From Rhodoferax sp. U11-2br (GTDB lineage: Bacteria > Pseudomonadota > Gammaproteobacteria > Burkholderiales > Burkholderiaceae_C), in contig NZ_JAHFZF010000004.1 in assembly GCF_018619435.1 (NCBI RefSeq), forward strand, positions 141,389 to 205,388: a stretch of 64,000 nt of DNA, written 5' to 3'. The position numbers and the translations under genes were made by a program. Each line of letters opens with the position of its first letter. The stretch's first letter is position 1. Below, in pieces: positions 33,172-43,862 of the stretch. Below the pieces are notes generated by a model. The model did not search any database and was not told where the DNA came from. It saw only the letters and a program-made list of their open reading frames with translations.

Positions 33172-35793
33172 TCACAGCTTGGCCAGGGCGCTTTGGGCTT
33201 TGGACCGCAAATCACCAGCGGCTTCGGCAATCACCTCTTCGATCAGGGCGCGGGCGCCGTCGTCGTCCCCAATGGCACGGAACTCGTCGGCCAGGGCCAG
33301 TTTGGTCTCCAGCGGGTCCATGGTTTCGTCGACAAACTCGCCGGGCACGGTGACCTTGTCCTCTCCCAGGTCCAGTGACAGCGAGCCCAGGTCAAAGGAC
33401 ATCAGCTCGTTGTTGGCCTGGGTGGTGGCGTCGTTTGCAGCAGTGGATGCTGCGGCTTCGTCGGCCGTGGGTGGCAAGTCCAGTTGCAGCTCGGGGGTGT
33501 CCAGAGAGAAGTCCAGGTCGTCAGCCAGCGGGTCACGCACAGTGGACGGGCCGCTTGGCTCTTCCTGCGGGGCTTCAAAAGCGGGCTCTTCAAAAGAGGG
33601 TTCCTCTGCTGCAGGTTCGTCAACAGCCGGTGGCTCCTCGGGCAGCGTGGGCAAGGGTGTTTCTTCAAACGCGCTCAAGCCGGAAAACGCCGTGGGAATG
33701 GCGTCGCTGTGGGGTGGCGGCTCGGTCGGCTCGGGGACCGCTGGGCCGGGCAGATCGGCTGGCTCGTCCAGGGAGAAGTCCAGGTCCAGATCGAGGTCGC
33801 TCGGCCCGGTGGCGATGGGCGGGGGCGGTGCGTCATCCTGTGCCTTGGCCGCCGCGATTGGGCTGCCCATCGTGACGGTGGCGGGTGCAGACGGTTGAAA
33901 GTCGGGCAGCTGCGAGGGCAGGGGTTGGCCGCCCGGCAGGTAGAGCGCGTTGTCCGGGTCGATGGCCAGACCCTTCTCGCAAATCTGTTCCCATTCGGGG
34001 CCGGTGCCGTCGGTCAGGTTGAAGGCGAGGGCCGCAATCGCTTCAAACGCCTTGAGGTCACGGCGTTTGGCGTAGATGTCCAGCAGCTTCTGGTGGATCG
34101 CCACACGCTGTGGCTGGGTGCGCAGGGCGTCCTTCAAGATCTCTTCGGCCTGCAGGTCGCGGCCATAAGCCAGGTACACATCGGCCTCGGCCACCGGGTC
34201 CACATCGTCCACAGCGTCGAGCTGGCTGGGTGAGTAAACCATCGACGAGCCGGTGGTCAGGCTGTCACCGGTGTCCACATTCTGACCCCCACTGCCGCCT
34301 GAAAAAGCCAAGTCGCTGTTGGCAAAGGTGCTGTCGAGTTGTTCTGCTTGTTTGCGCTGGCGCCGCTTGTAAAGCCCCAAGCCTGCCAACAAGGCCACCA
34401 GTGCACCCGCACCGGGCAGCAGCATTGGGTTCTCCAGCAGGTCGTCGAAGAAACTGGTTTCGGGCGCGGGTTCTGGCTGTACCGGAGGTGGCGCCGGTTG
34501 TTTGGGCGGGGTGACTGCCGGAGTCGATGCGGGCTCTGAGGCTTTTACCTCGGCTTGCGGGGCTGGCACGGCTTCGGGGGCACTGGCCACCGGTTCTGGC
34601 GTGGAGGCTGCCGCGCTGGCAGGCGCACTGGAGGCTTTGGCCAACTGGTCCAGCTCCTGGATGTTTTTGGCCAACTCGGCCGAGCGTTGTGCCGCGGCTT
34701 CGGCATTGCGTTCCTTGGCCAGGGCCTCTTCGCCGGATTTGGCTTGCACACTGCCTTTGGACAAGGTCAGTTTGTCGGGGGTGGCAGCGGCTGGTTTTTT
34801 GTCGTCGACGGTGGCCTCAATCTTGCCACTGACGTCCCGGCTGGCGGGTGACAGTTTGGCGCCAGGCACATTGCTGGCCAGTTTGCGGCGGAAATCGTTG
34901 AAATCCTGGCTTTGGGCACTGATGATTTGAGTTGCCTCGGCGCGGCCGGTGGCCGTGGCCTGTTCCTGGCTCGGGAGGGTCACAATCGCGCCCGCTTTGA
35001 TGCGGTTGACGTTGTCCTGGATGAAAGCATCCGGGTTGGCGCGCAACAGGGCCACCAGCATCTGGTCCAGCGAGACATTGGCGCTTTTGTGGGCGGCCGC
35101 AATGGCGCTGGCGGTATCGCCTGGCTTGACCTTGACGCTGGCTTCGGCAGAGGTGGCCTTTTGCACTGCTGGCGCCGCAGGAGCTGGCTCCATGGCAACA
35201 GGTTTGGCGGCTGCGGCCGCCGCTTTGGGTGCGGTGGGCTGGCTCGGCGTTGCGCTTGGTCGGGACACTGTGGGTGAGGCTACAGCCGCAGCTGCGGCGG
35301 CTCGGGTGGCGGGAGAAATACGTTCTGGCGCCGGTGCAGGCAGTTGTGCGCCCACCGGTGAACCAGCGGCCTGTTTGCGCAGGGCTGGCGGGTCAAACAG
35401 CATGGTGTAGTCGCGCACAATGCGACCCGAGTTCCAGCTGGTTTCCAGGATCATGTCGACAAACGGTTCACCGATGGCGCGTTCGCTGATCAGGCGCAGG
35501 TAGGCACGCCCATCTGGGCGGCGTTGAAGGGTGGCGCGCAGACTGTTCAGTGTTGGGTTGTATTCCAAGCCTGCCGCGAGAAAAGCCTCGGCAGGTGCTA
35601 CTTTGGTGACCAGGCTAGCGGCTTCTTCGGGGTTGATGTCCAGCACATCAATTTCAGCGCGCAGTGGCTCGCCCAGTGCAGATTGCACGGTGATGCGCCC
35701 CAGCGACAACGCCGCGGCCTGTGTGCTCCATAAACCCATCAGCACAGCGATTGCCAAAGCGGTAAGTTGACAGGGGTGAGACTTCGCAATCAA
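33172..35793 (-). CDS. fimV: FimV/HubP-like polar hub protein
   Basis: This 873-residue protein resembles FimV, the peptidoglycan-binding hub at the cell pole needed for type IV pilus function in Pseudomonas. A signal peptide (residues 1-28) leads to the FimV N-terminal domain (ALSLGRITVQSALGEPLRAEIDV), a Pro/Ala linker, a LysM domain (about 220-275, VKPGDTASAIAAAHKSANVSLDQM), another low-complexity linker, one membrane helix (about 456-475), a cytoplasmic TPR-like part, a long acidic linker rich in E and P, and the conserved C-terminal motif (KLALADEFRAIGDDDGARALIEEV). The start is a TTG at 35793 with a GGAGAG site before it. Confidence 0.9.
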   Translation of the reverse strand: MIAKSHPCQLTALAIAVLMGLWSTQAAALSLGRITVQSALGEPLRAEIDVLDINPEEAASLVTKVAPAEAFLAAGLEYNPTLNSLRATLQRRPDGRAYLRLISERAIGEPFVDMILETSWNSGRIVRDYTMLFDPPALRKQAAGSPVGAQLPAPAPERISPATRAAAAAAVASPTVSRPSATPSQPTAPKAAAAAAKPVAMEPAPAAPAVQKATSAEASVKVKPGDTASAIAAAHKSANVSLDQMLVALLRANPDAFIQDNVNRIKAGAIVTLPSQEQATATGRAEATQIISAQSQDFNDFRRKLASNVPGAKLSPASRDVSGKIEATVDDKKPAAATPDKLTLSKGSVQAKSGEEALAKERNAEAAAQRSAELAKNIQELDQLAKASSAPASAAASTPEPVASAPEAVPAPQAEVKASEPASTPAVTPPKQPAPPPVQPEPAPETSFFDDLLENPMLLPGAGALVALLAGLGLYKRRQRKQAEQLDSTFANSDLAFSGGSGGQNVDTGDSLTTGSSMVYSPSQLDAVDDVDPVAEADVYLAYGRDLQAEEILKDALRTQPQRVAIHQKLLDIYAKRRDLKAFEAIAALAFNLTDGTGPEWEQICEKGLAIDPDNALYLPGGQPLPSQLPDFQPSAPATVTMGSPIAAAKAQDDAPPPPIATGPSDLDLDLDFSLDEPADLPGPAVPEPTEPPPHSDAIPTAFSGLSAFEETPLPTLPEEPPAVDEPAAEEPSFEEPAFEAPQEEPSGPSTVRDPLADDLDFSLDTPELQLDLPPTADEAAASTAANDATTQANNELMSFDLGSLSLDLGEDKVTVPGEFVDETMDPLETKLALADEFRAIGDDDGARALIEEVIAEAAGDLRSKAQSALAKL

Positions 35794-35976
35794 TTTGTGC
35801 TCTCCGGTTTACAGCCAGCCGAAGGTGGTCTGTTCAGGGCTGCACGCCCAAGGACTTGAAACAAAAAAAGCACCATAACATCAATATGTTAGCCTGACAA
35901 GTTAAGTCAGCTTCTTAGCAGAAGGTCTGCGCATTAAGACCGCCGGGAGAGCAATTCTATGTTGTAGAGTGGCAAC

Positions 35977-36010
35977 GGCCTGACACGCGCACTTGGGCGC
36001 GTGTCAGGCC
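35977..36010. terminator. Perfect 14-bp inverted repeat downstream of asd
   Basis: GGCCTGACACGCGC and GCGCGTGTCAGGCC pair fully around a 6-base loop, 25 bases after the asd stop and about 180 bases before fimV on the same strand. No T-run follows on the minus strand, so it may be a terminator, an RNA-stabilising hairpin, or a protein site. Confidence 0.65.
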
Positions 36011-36034
36011 GCTAAAAACCGGTGCAGTCTGAAA

Positions 36035-37198
36035 TCAGGCTTGCAACAAAATCCGCAGCATACGACGCAGCGGTTCGGCCGCTCCCCACAACAACTGGTC
36101 GCCCACTGTGAAGGCGCCCACATACTCCGGCCCCATGGCCAGTTTGCGGATACGGCCCACGGGGATGGTCATGGTGCCGGTGACGGCCACAGGCGTCAAG
36201 TCTTTGATGGTGGCTTCGCGGGTGTTGGGCACCACTTTGACCCAGGGGTTGTCGGCGGCGATCATCGCTTCGATGTCAGCGCTGGGCACGTTCTTCTTGA
36301 GCTTGAAGGTCAAGGCCTGGCTGTGGCAACGCATGGCGCCCACACGCACACAGAACCCGTCCACCGGAATCGCGGTGGAGCCAAAACCTTCGCCCTGACC
36401 CAAGATCTTGTTGGTCTCGGCCATGCCTTTCCACTCTTCCTTGGATTGGCCCCAACCGGCTTCATCATGGTTCTTGCCGATGCCCAGGTCCTTGTCGATC
36501 CAGGGGATCAGTGAACCGCCCAGTGGCACGCCAAAGTTGGCGGTTTCAGACGCACTCAGGCTGCGCTGTTTGGCGATGACCAAACGGTCAATTTCCAGAA
36601 TGGCACTCTTGGGGTCGTCCAGCAGGGCCTTGACCTCGGCATTGAGGGTGCCGTACTGGGTCAACAACTCACGCATGTGTTGCGCGCCACCACCGCTGGC
36701 GGCTTGGTAGGTCTGTGTGCTCATCCACTCCACCAGACCGGCCTTGTAGAGGGCGCCGACACCCATCAACATGCAGCTCACGGTGCAGTTGCCGCCGACC
36801 CAGTTCTTGCCACCTTGGCTCAGTGCCGTTTGGATCACCGGCATGTTGACCGGGTCCAGGATGATCACGGCGTCTTTTTCCATGCGCAAGGTGGAGGCGG
36901 CGTCAATCCAGTGACCGGCCCAGCCCGCAGCGCGCAGTTTCGGGAACACGGCGGTGGTGTAGTCGCCACCTTGGGCACTGATGATGATGTCGCAGCGCTT
37001 CAGGGCGTCGATGTTGTACGCGTCCTGCAGCGTGGTTTCGTTCTTGGCCAGGGCCGGTGCTTGGCCACCCGCATTGGAGGTGGAAAAAAACACGGGTTCA
37101 ATCAGCGCGAAGTCGCCTTCAGCCTGCATGCGGTCGATCAGGACCGAGCCCACCATGCCACGCCAGCCCACCAGGCCGACCAGATTACCGATTTTCAT
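36035..37198 (-). CDS. asd: Aspartate-semialdehyde dehydrogenase
   Basis: Asd (387 residues) reduces aspartyl phosphate to the semialdehyde, feeding lysine, threonine, methionine and cell-wall diaminopimelate. The NADP-binding start [19 protein letters not shown], the active-site cysteine in [12 protein letters not shown], and [12 protein letters not shown] belong to the Gram-negative long type. Length is slightly above the E. coli enzyme. It lies downstream of leuB, with a 225-base gap, in the leuCDB-asd-fimV-truA order typical of this group. Confidence 0.96.
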   Translation of the reverse strand: MKIGNLVGLVGWRGMVGSVLIDRMQAEGDFALIEPVFFSTSNAGGQAPALAKNETTLQDAYNIDALKRCDIIISAQGGDYTTAVFPKLRAAGWAGHWIDAASTLRMEKDAVIILDPVNMPVIQTALSQGGKNWVGGNCTVSCMLMGVGALYKAGLVEWMSTQTYQAASGGGAQHMRELLTQYGTLNAEVKALLDDPKSAILEIDRLVIAKQRSLSASETANFGVPLGGSLIPWIDKDLGIGKNHDEAGWGQSKEEWKGMAETNKILGQGEGFGSTAIPVDGFCVRVGAMRCHSQALTFKLKKNVPSADIEAMIAADNPWVKVVPNTREATIKDLTPVAVTGTMTIPVGRIRKLAMGPEYVGAFTVGDQLLWGAAEPLRRMLRILLQA

Positions 37199-37423
37199 GA
37201 GAATGCCCTTTCAGATTGTCGAAATACACGGATTTCATCTGCCCGGCTCGTCTGGCCGGAAGGGGCGCGACGAACCAGGCTGAGTCAGCCAGTAATGGTT
37301 GTCGTTTTGGTCACAGCGGACCCTGCCAGTGCAACACCGGCAAAAACAGCTTCTGTAGCGCCAGCGGCGCCATCAGAAGGCAGGATGCGAATGTGTTGCA
37401 TGGCACGATTGTAATTGCAAGGG

Positions 37424-38491
37424 CTACAGCGCTTTGACCACTGCGTTGCCCATCTCGATGGTGGAGACGCGGGTGGTGCCTTCACTGTAGATGTCGGGGG
37501 TGCGCAGGCCCTGGGCCAGCACGGACTTCACCGCATTTTCAATGCGAAGCGCGGCTTCTTCCTGGTTCAGGCTGAAGCGCAGCATCATGGCGGCACTCAG
37601 GATGGTGGCCAGCGGGTTGGCAATGCCTTGACCCGCGATATCCGGCGCACTGCCGTGGCTGGGTTCGTACAGTCCCTGGTTGCTGGCATTCAGGCTGGCC
37701 GAGGGCAGCATGCCAATCGAGCCGGTGAGCATGGAGGCTTCGTCGGAGAGGATGTCGCCAAACATGTTGCCGGTGACGATCACGTCGAACTTCTTTGGGG
37801 CCTTGACCAGTTGCATGGCAGCGTTGTCCACATACATGTGGTCCAGCGCCACATCCGGGTATTGTTGGCCGACTTCCGAAACCACCTCTTTCCAGAACTG
37901 GAAGGTTTCCAGCACATTGGCTTTGTCGATGCTGGTGACCCGTTTGCTGCGTTTGCGCGCCGCCTGGAACGCCACATGGGCGATGCGCTCGATCTCCGGG
38001 CGGCTGTAACGCATGGTGTCAAAGGCTTCTTCGGCCTCGGGGAAGTTGCCGTCGGTGGCGATGCGCCGACCGCGTGGCTGGCCAAAATAGATGTCGCCGG
38101 TGAGTTCGCGGATGATCAGGATGTCAAGCCCGGCCACCAGTTCGGGCTTCAGGCTGGAGGCGCCCACCAGTTCCGGGTAGCAAATGGCCGGGCGGAAGTT
38201 GGCGAACAGGCCCAGATTCTTGCGCAGGCCCAGAATGGCCTGCTCGGGGCGCAGGTGGCGCTCCAGGCTGTCGTATTTCCAGTCGCCCACGGCGCCAAAA
38301 AGGATGGCGTCGGCGTCCTTGGCCAGTTGCAGGGTGGATGCCGGCAGCGGGTGGCCCAGCGCTGCGTAGGCAGCACCACCGACGGGGGCAGTTTCAAGCT
38401 CAAAGCTCAGGTCAAGTGCGTGTAACACCTTGACGGCTTCCACCACAATTTCCGGACCAATGCCATCACCTGGCAAAACTGCAATTTTCAT
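37424..38491 (-). CDS. leuB: 3-isopropylmalate dehydrogenase
   Basis: LeuB (355 residues) oxidises and decarboxylates 3-isopropylmalate in leucine synthesis. It begins [23 protein letters not shown]; the substrate arginines are in [21 protein letters not shown], the metal-binding aspartates in [14 protein letters not shown], and the NAD-binding [16 protein letters not shown] is near the C terminus. It is the third leucine gene after leuC and leuD on this strand, separated from leuD by about 170 bases. Confidence 0.97.
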   Translation of the reverse strand: MKIAVLPGDGIGPEIVVEAVKVLHALDLSFELETAPVGGAAYAALGHPLPASTLQLAKDADAILFGAVGDWKYDSLERHLRPEQAILGLRKNLGLFANFRPAICYPELVGASSLKPELVAGLDILIIRELTGDIYFGQPRGRRIATDGNFPEAEEAFDTMRYSRPEIERIAHVAFQAARKRSKRVTSIDKANVLETFQFWKEVVSEVGQQYPDVALDHMYVDNAAMQLVKAPKKFDVIVTGNMFGDILSDEASMLTGSIGMLPSASLNASNQGLYEPSHGSAPDIAGQGIANPLATILSAAMMLRFSLNQEEAALRIENAVKSVLAQGLRTPDIYSEGTTRVSTIEMGNAVVKAL

Positions 38492-38648
38492 GATGTTGAT
38501 GACTTTCTAAAGGGTTGGAGTCCGCGCCTTGCTCACCGGGTGCAAGCAAGGGTGGTCGACAAAAGGGCAGCAGGCGGCAAAGTGGCAGCATTTTTTCGCG
38601 GCAAGGGCATGCACATTTGGTGGTGCGACTTTGCAAGACGATGAAACA

Positions 38649-38669
38649 ATAAAAATAATAGCTACTTAG
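38649..38669 (+). repeat. Half copy of the dispersed repeat at the leuD stop codon
   Basis: AAAAATAATAGCTACTTAGC matches the A-rich and TAGCTA side of the family; the palindromic core is missing. The leuD TAA (38668-38666) is inside it. Confidence 0.5.
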
Positions 38670-39316
38670 CCAATCATGGTCTGGGCTAACCAGGGTTTTT
38701 GTGCTAAACGAGTGGCCTCAAAGGTTTTGATCTTGTCGGCATGGCGCAGTGTCAGGCCGATGTCGTCCAAGCCGTTGAGCAGGCAGTATTTGCGAAACGC
38801 CTGGACGTCAAACGGCAGTTCGTCACCATTGGGCTTGATGACCACCTGGCGTTCCAGATCTACCGTCAGCGTGTAGCCGGGGAAGGCTGCAACCTCGTCA
38901 AACAGCTGGCTGACTTGGGCCTCGCTCAACACGATGGGCAGCAAGCCATTTTTGAAGCTGTTGTTGAAGAAGATGTCGGCATAACTGGGGGCAATGATGG
39001 CGCGAAAACCAAACTGGTCCAGCGCCCAGGGGGCATGTTCACGCGAAGAGCCACAACCAAAATTCTTGCGTGCCAGCAGGATCGAGGCACCTTGGAAGCG
39101 TGGCTGGTTAAGCACAAAGTCGGGGTTGGGGCGGCGGCTGGCCGGGTCTTGCCCCGGGAAACCGGCATCCAGGTAGCGCCATTCGTCAAACAAGTTCTGG
39201 CCGAAGCCGGTCTTGCGGATGGATTTGAGGAACTGTTTGGGGATGATCGCGTCGGTGTCCACGTTTTCGCGGTCCATCGGTGCAACCAGCCCTTGGTGGA
39301 TGGTGAAGTTTTTCAT
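38666..39316 (-). CDS. leuD: 3-isopropylmalate dehydratase small subunit
   Basis: LeuD (216 residues) is the swivelling domain partner of LeuC in the isomerisation of 2- to 3-isopropylmalate. Motifs: [43 protein letters not shown] and [27 protein letters not shown]. Its ATG overlaps the stop of the entericidin-like gene by four bases. The TAA stop falls at the edge of a half repeat. Confidence 0.97.
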   Translation of the reverse strand: MKNFTIHQGLVAPMDRENVDTDAIIPKQFLKSIRKTGFGQNLFDEWRYLDAGFPGQDPASRRPNPDFVLNQPRFQGASILLARKNFGCGSSREHAPWALDQFGFRAIIAPSYADIFFNNSFKNGLLPIVLSEAQVSQLFDEVAAFPGYTLTVDLERQVVIKPNGDELPFDVQAFRKYCLLNGLDDIGLTLRHADKIKTFEATRLAQKPWLAQTMIG

Positions 39317-39441
39317 TTCTTGGCAGCGCTTTCAATTTTTTCACCTGCTTTTTGCAGATCCTGACCGACACCTTTGACGGTGTTGCAGGCAGACAGCAAC
39401 AGCAGGGCAGCGGCACACACAAGGGAGAGGGTGGTTTTCAC
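39313..39441 (-). CDS. Entericidin A/B family lipoprotein
   Basis: The 42-residue product [19 protein letters not shown] then [23 protein letters not shown] has a lipoprotein signal with the lipobox LSAC and a short amphipathic helix, the hallmark of entericidin-type small lipoproteins. In E. coli the ecnAB pair is an antidote/toxin; single members like this have no proven toxin role. It sits between leuC and leuD, coupled to leuD through an ATGA overlap. Confidence 0.88.
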   Translation of the reverse strand: MKTTLSLVCAAALLLLSACNTVKGVGQDLQKAGEKIESAAKK

Positions 39442-39463
39442 TGTGGGTTCCTTATGAAAAAGC

Positions 39464-40921
39464 TCAGGAGAACTTGCGGATGTCAACAAAGTGGCCGTGG
39501 ATCGCTGCCGCCGCGGCCATGGCTGGGCTGACCAGGTGGGTGCGCCCACCGGCGCCTTGGCGGCCTTCAAAGTTGCGGTTGCTGGTGGAAGCGCAGCGCT
39601 CACCCGGTTCCAGTCGGTCGGCATTCATGGCCAGGCACATCGAGCAGCCGGGTTCACGCCACTCAAAACCAGCTGCCTTGAAAATCTCATGCAGGCCTTC
39701 GCGCTCGGCTTGTTCTTTGACCAGACCGGAGCCGGGCACAACCATGGCCAGCTTGATGTTCTTGGCCACCTTCTGGCCCAGCTTTTTCACCACCTGGGCG
39801 GCCTCGCGCATGTCTTCAATGCGGCTGTTGGTGCAGGAGCCGATGAACACCTTGTCGACAAACAAGTCGTTCAGGGGTTTGCCAGGCTCCAGACCCATGT
39901 AGGTGAGTGCCCGCTCAATGGCGCCACGCTTGTTGCTGTCTTTTTCCTGATCGGGATCCGGCACACGCGCGTCGATACCCAAGACCATTTCGGGCGAGGT
40001 GCCCCAGGTCACTTGCGGCACGATTTGGGTGGCGTCGAGTTCAACCACGGTGTCGAATTTGGCATCTGCATCCGAGTGCAAGGTCTTCCAGAAGGCCACA
40101 GCTTGGTCCCATTCCAGCGCTGCAGCCTCGGGCGATGCGGCATTGGCGCCAGGGGCCAGTGGGCGGCCTTTGACGTAGTCGATGGTTTTTTCGTCTACGG
40201 CCACCAAGCCGGCGCGGGCGCCCGCTTCAATGGCCATGTTGCACACCGTCATGCGGCCTTCCATGCTGAGCGCACGAATGGCAGAGCCGCCGAATTCGAT
40301 GGTGTAGCCGGTCCCGCCTGCGGTGCCGATTTTGCCGATGATGGCCAGCACAATGTCCTTGCCGGTGATGCCGGGGGCGACCTTGCCCTCGACCTTGATC
40401 AGCATGTTCTTGGCCTTCTTGGCCAGCAGCGTTTGGGTGGCCATGACGTGCTCGACCTCGCTGGTGCCGATGCCATGGGCCAATGCGCCCATCGCACCCA
40501 TGGTCGAGGTGTGTGAGTCGCCACACACCAGCGTCATGCCGGGCAGAGCGGCGCCATTTTCAGGCGCAATGACGTGGCAAATGCCTTGGCGCCTGGAGAG
40601 AAATGGGAAATACGCCGCTGCACCAAACTCTTTGATGTTTTGGTCGAGCGTGAGCACCTGTTCCTTGCTGGTGGGGTCGGCAATGCCATCGTAGCCATGC
40701 TCCCAGCCGGTGGTGGGCGTGTTGTGGTCTGCGGTCGCCACAATGGAGCTCACCCGCCAGACTTTGCGACCCGTCTCACGCAGGCCTTCAAAAGCCTGTG
40801 GGCTGGTGACTTCGTGGACGATGTGGCGATCAATGTAGAGGATGGCGGTGCCATCGTCTTCGGTATGGACGACATGGTCGTCCCAAAGTTTGTCGTAGAG
40901 CGTGCGTGCAACAGTGGCCAT
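39464..40921 (-). CDS. leuC: 3-isopropylmalate dehydratase large subunit
   Basis: LeuC (485 residues) carries the 4Fe-4S cluster of isopropylmalate isomerase. The cluster cysteines lie in [13 protein letters not shown] and in [12 protein letters not shown]. Other family blocks: [20 protein letters not shown] and [32 protein letters not shown]. It is the first leucine gene of the cluster, 13 bases after a LysR-type regulator on the same strand. Confidence 0.97.
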   Translation of the reverse strand: MATVARTLYDKLWDDHVVHTEDDGTAILYIDRHIVHEVTSPQAFEGLRETGRKVWRVSSIVATADHNTPTTGWEHGYDGIADPTSKEQVLTLDQNIKEFGAAAYFPFLSRRQGICHVIAPENGAALPGMTLVCGDSHTSTMGAMGALAHGIGTSEVEHVMATQTLLAKKAKNMLIKVEGKVAPGITGKDIVLAIIGKIGTAGGTGYTIEFGGSAIRALSMEGRMTVCNMAIEAGARAGLVAVDEKTIDYVKGRPLAPGANAASPEAAALEWDQAVAFWKTLHSDADAKFDTVVELDATQIVPQVTWGTSPEMVLGIDARVPDPDQEKDSNKRGAIERALTYMGLEPGKPLNDLFVDKVFIGSCTNSRIEDMREAAQVVKKLGQKVAKNIKLAMVVPGSGLVKEQAEREGLHEIFKAAGFEWREPGCSMCLAMNADRLEPGERCASTSNRNFEGRQGAGGRTHLVSPAMAAAAAIHGHFVDIRKFS

Positions 40922-40934
40922 GGAGGGGTCTTCC

Positions 40935-41816
40935 TTAAGGGTTCAATTTTAGGTGGTCAACCAGTAAACGCGCCGTGCGCGGCAGGGTCGAGAAGTCACG
41001 TGCCACCAGCTCAATGCGGCGCTGGGCCCAGCTGTCTGTCAGGGCAACGGCGGCCAGATTGTCGGCGCCGTACATCAAGGTGAACGCACGCAGGGGCATG
41101 ACGCCGACGCCCAGCCCGTTATGGATCATCCGGCACATGGCATCCAGGCCCGCAACCTGAATCCGCAGCTTGATACTGAGCCCCAGCGCGGCAGCAGCTT
41201 GGCGCATGGCCACATAAATGGAGCTGTTGGAATGCAGGCCCACGTGGTCCAGCGCCAGGGTGTCCGCAAACGCGACCGAAGCCTGGCGTGCGATCGCGTG
41301 GGTGCGCGGCACGATGAGCACCAACTGGTCCTGTCGGTAAGGCAGGGTTTGCAATTCGCCCACACCGTCGGCGGTGTTGCAGACCCCGAAGTCGGCCGCG
41401 CCCTCTTGCACCGCGCGGATGACTTCGGCGCTAAGGTGTTCTTCCAGGTCGATCTTGATGCCCTTGTGGGCGCGGATGAAGGCGCCCAAGTCTTCGGGCA
41501 AAAACTGCACGGTGGCCGAAATGCTTGCATGCACACGGACTTGGCCGCGCGCGCCATCGGCATATTCGGAGAGCTCGGTCTGCATGCGGTCCAGGCTGAA
41601 AAACACGCTGCGCGCATGGTGCAACAGGCTTTGTCCGGCCGGGGTGGGGTGCGCACCACGTGAATGGCGTTGCAGCAGCTGGCTGCCCAAGCTCGATTCC
41701 AAGTCACTCAGGCGTTTGCTCAGCGCCGATGGTGCAATGAACTCCCGCTCGGCCGCTTTGCCAATGCTGCCGGTTTCACAGACGGCCACAAACATCTGCA
41801 GCGAGGTCAGATCCAT
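40935..41816 (-). CDS. LysR-type transcriptional regulator upstream of leuC
   Basis: The protein (293 residues from the chosen start) opens with a LysR helix-turn-helix: [22 protein letters not shown], then [28 protein letters not shown]. The effector domain follows. The gene is 13 bases upstream of leuC and co-directional, so it may be co-transcribed and may control the leucine genes; the target is inferred from position. Starts at 41849 or 41861 would add 11 to 15 residues; none has a convincing ribosome site, so the start is uncertain. Confidence 0.87.
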   Translation of the reverse strand: MDLTSLQMFVAVCETGSIGKAAEREFIAPSALSKRLSDLESSLGSQLLQRHSRGAHPTPAGQSLLHHARSVFFSLDRMQTELSEYADGARGQVRVHASISATVQFLPEDLGAFIRAHKGIKIDLEEHLSAEVIRAVQEGAADFGVCNTADGVGELQTLPYRQDQLVLIVPRTHAIARQASVAFADTLALDHVGLHSNSSIYVAMRQAAAALGLSIKLRIQVAGLDAMCRMIHNGLGVGVMPLRAFTLMYGADNLAAVALTDSWAQRRIELVARDFSTLPRTARLLVDHLKLNP

Positions 41817-42181
41817 GCGGTGGGTGAGGGTGCGGTCGGTGGTGGGCATATATTCAGGCATCGTACTGAGCGACGTCTTTTTGTATTTTCCCATGTGTTG
41901 TGAAAGAAGGCATCGTATTTGGCGATGGAATATGTCGGCGCCGGGAATGCCTCAGTCCTGCATCACATCACATAACAGCTTGCGATGACGAGGCGCTTGG
42001 CATCCAGCGCCACACTGCCTATGACTTCAGATGGGCTAAACGGGGTGGTGGCCATGCCGGGCAGCGACAGCATGGAGCCATGCATAAACCTGCAAATGTT
42101 TTTCTGGACGCAAAAATACTATGCTTCTGATAGCTGATTCCTCAATCACAACCTGGGCTAGAGTGCGATTGCCTTGTGCAT
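41817..42181. other. Gene-free stretch between the LysR gene and gltA
   Basis: About 360 bases between two minus-strand genes. It holds the promoter side of the LysR gene and a degenerate copy of the dispersed repeat at about 42110-42165 (ATACTATGCTTCTGATAGC, then TCAATCACAACCTGGGCTAGAG). A plus-strand frame at 41900-42130 has no ribosome site or family features and was not accepted. Confidence 0.55.
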
Positions 42182-42216
42182 AAAAAAACCCCGCGGCCTT
42201 GGCAGGCGGCGGGGTT
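42182..42216 (-). terminator. Intrinsic terminator of the sdh-gltA operon
   Basis: On the minus strand AACCCCGC and GCGGGGTT pair around a loop that itself is partly complementary, followed by TTTTTTT. It begins 16 bases after the gltA stop, a textbook rho-independent terminator. Confidence 0.9.
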
Positions 42217-42231
42217 CTTGGATAGCAGGTT

Positions 42232-43542
42232 TCAGCGTTCTGAGACTGGCTTGACGTCGCGAGTGACGTAACCTGTGAACAGTTGGCGTGGGCGGCCAAT
42301 TTTGTACTCGGGATCACCAATCATTTCGTTGAGCTGAGCGATCCAGCCCACGGTGCGTGCCAGCGCAAAAATACCGGTGAACAGGTTTACTGGAATGCCG
42401 ATGGCGCGTTGCACGATGCCGGAGTAGAAGTCCACATTTGGGTACAGCTTGCGTTGCACGAAATAGTCGTCTTCCAATGCGATCTTCTCGAGCTCCTTGG
42501 CCAGCTTGAACAGAGGGTCGTTTTCCAGACCCAGCTCGGCCAGCACTTCGTTGCAGGTTTCCTGCATCAGCTTGGCACGTGGGTCGTAGTTCTTGTAGAC
42601 GCGGTGACCAAAACCCATCAGCTTGACGCCGGAGTTCTTGTCCTTGACCTGCTCCATGAACTGGCCGACTTTGGCCACGCCGCCTTGGCGCTGGATGTCT
42701 TCGAGCATGTTCAGGCAGGCTTCGTTGGCGCCACCATGCGCCGGACCCCAAAGGCAGGCGACACCGGCCGCGATGGCCGCAAACGGGTTGGTGCCCGATG
42801 AGCCGCACAAGCGCACGGTCGAGGTGGATGCGTTTTGCTCGTGGTCAGCGTGCAGGATAAAGATCCGGTCCATGGCCCGTTCGATCACCGGGTTGACCTT
42901 GTAGTCTTCACACGGTGTGCCGAACATCATGCGCAGGAAGTTACCCGCGTAGCTGAGTTCGTTGCGCGGGTACATATAGGGTTCGCCCCTGCCGTATTTG
43001 TAGGCCATCGCCACCAGGGTGGGCATTTTGGCGATCAGACGGATCGCGGCCACATCGCGGTGCTCGGGGTTGTTGATGTCCGTGCTGTCATGGTAGAACG
43101 CGGACAGGGCACCAATCAGCCCGGTCAACACCGCCATCGGGTGGGCATCACGGCGGAAACCGCGCAGGAAAAACTGCATCTGCTCATTGACCATGGTGTG
43201 GCTGAGGACCAGCTTGTGGAAACCACTGCGTTCTGCTTGTTTGGGCAACTCGCCTTTGAGCAGCAGGTAACAGGTATCCAGGTAGTCGCACTGGGTGGCG
43301 AGCTGTTCAATCGGGTAACCGCGGTACAGCAACTCCCCTTTGTCACCATCAATGTAGGTGATGGCTGACTGGCAAGAGGCGGTGGACAGGAAACCCGGGT
43401 CATAGGTGAACATGCCGGTCTGGCCGTAGAGTTTGCGAATGTCGATGACGTCCGGGCCTACGCTGCCTTGGTACACAGGCAAATCAACGCTGGGGCTGCC
43501 GTTGGAAAACGACAGGGTGGCTTTGTTTTCAGCTAGCTTCAT
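42232..43542 (-). CDS. gltA: Citrate synthase
   Basis: GltA (436 residues) condenses acetyl-CoA and oxaloacetate at the entry of the TCA cycle. It is the long, NADH-sensitive Gram-negative type. Active-site regions: [31 protein letters not shown] and [15 protein letters not shown]. The C terminus ends [13 protein letters not shown]. It overlaps sdhE by 14 bases and is the last gene of the sdhC-D-A-B-sdhE-gltA operon, ahead of a strong terminator. Confidence 0.98.
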   Translation of the reverse strand: MKLAENKATLSFSNGSPSVDLPVYQGSVGPDVIDIRKLYGQTGMFTYDPGFLSTASCQSAITYIDGDKGELLYRGYPIEQLATQCDYLDTCYLLLKGELPKQAERSGFHKLVLSHTMVNEQMQFFLRGFRRDAHPMAVLTGLIGALSAFYHDSTDINNPEHRDVAAIRLIAKMPTLVAMAYKYGRGEPYMYPRNELSYAGNFLRMMFGTPCEDYKVNPVIERAMDRIFILHADHEQNASTSTVRLCGSSGTNPFAAIAAGVACLWGPAHGGANEACLNMLEDIQRQGGVAKVGQFMEQVKDKNSGVKLMGFGHRVYKNYDPRAKLMQETCNEVLAELGLENDPLFKLAKELEKIALEDDYFVQRKLYPNVDFYSGIVQRAIGIPVNLFTGIFALARTVGWIAQLNEMIGDPEYKIGRPRQLFTGYVTRDVKPVSER

Positions 43543-43849
43543 TTTGACCTTTCGGGTTTTCTCTCAACATATTCAACACTTCAGAAACATCGTCACGTTC
43601 CAGATCCGCCTGGACTTGCGCCAGGGTTTTGCGTCCCAGGTGCAGATCCAGCAGATCGTTGTCGCTGATCTCCATTAAAGCCATCAGACCTTGCGCGTGC
43701 TTGACAGTCAGTACAGACTCAAACCGCTTGAAAAACCGATCTACAAAAATATCGTTTTCCAGCAAGCCACGGCGACTGCGCCACTTTAGCTTGCTCAGCA
43801 TTCTTTCATCGACGAGATCGTCCGGCAAGGCTGCCGCAGGTTGCTCCAT
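43529..43849 (-). CDS. sdhE: FAD assembly factor SdhE
   Basis: SdhE (106 residues) promotes covalent FAD attachment to SdhA. The family signature is [17 protein letters not shown], with the conserved RGxxE near residue 27, and the four-helix pattern with [10 protein letters not shown] short acidic N-terminal tail precedes it. It follows sdhB after 13 bases and overlaps gltA, matching its role in assembling the adjacent complex. Confidence 0.94.
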   Translation of the reverse strand: MEQPAAALPDDLVDERMLSKLKWRSRRGLLENDIFVDRFFKRFESVLTVKHAQGLMALMEISDNDLLDLHLGRKTLAQVQADLERDDVSEVLNMLRENPKGQNEAS

Positions 43850-43862
43850 AGGGTCAACCAGG

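Noticed and set aside
37285..37401. A 38-codon minus-strand frame between leuB and asd (MQHIRILPSDG...)
   Set aside because: No ribosome site and no hydrophobic or family features; it lies in the promoter region of asd.
42110..42165. Degraded repeat upstream of the gltA terminator as a full family member
   Set aside because: Only parts of the arms match; mentioned in the stretch entry but not counted as a clear copy.
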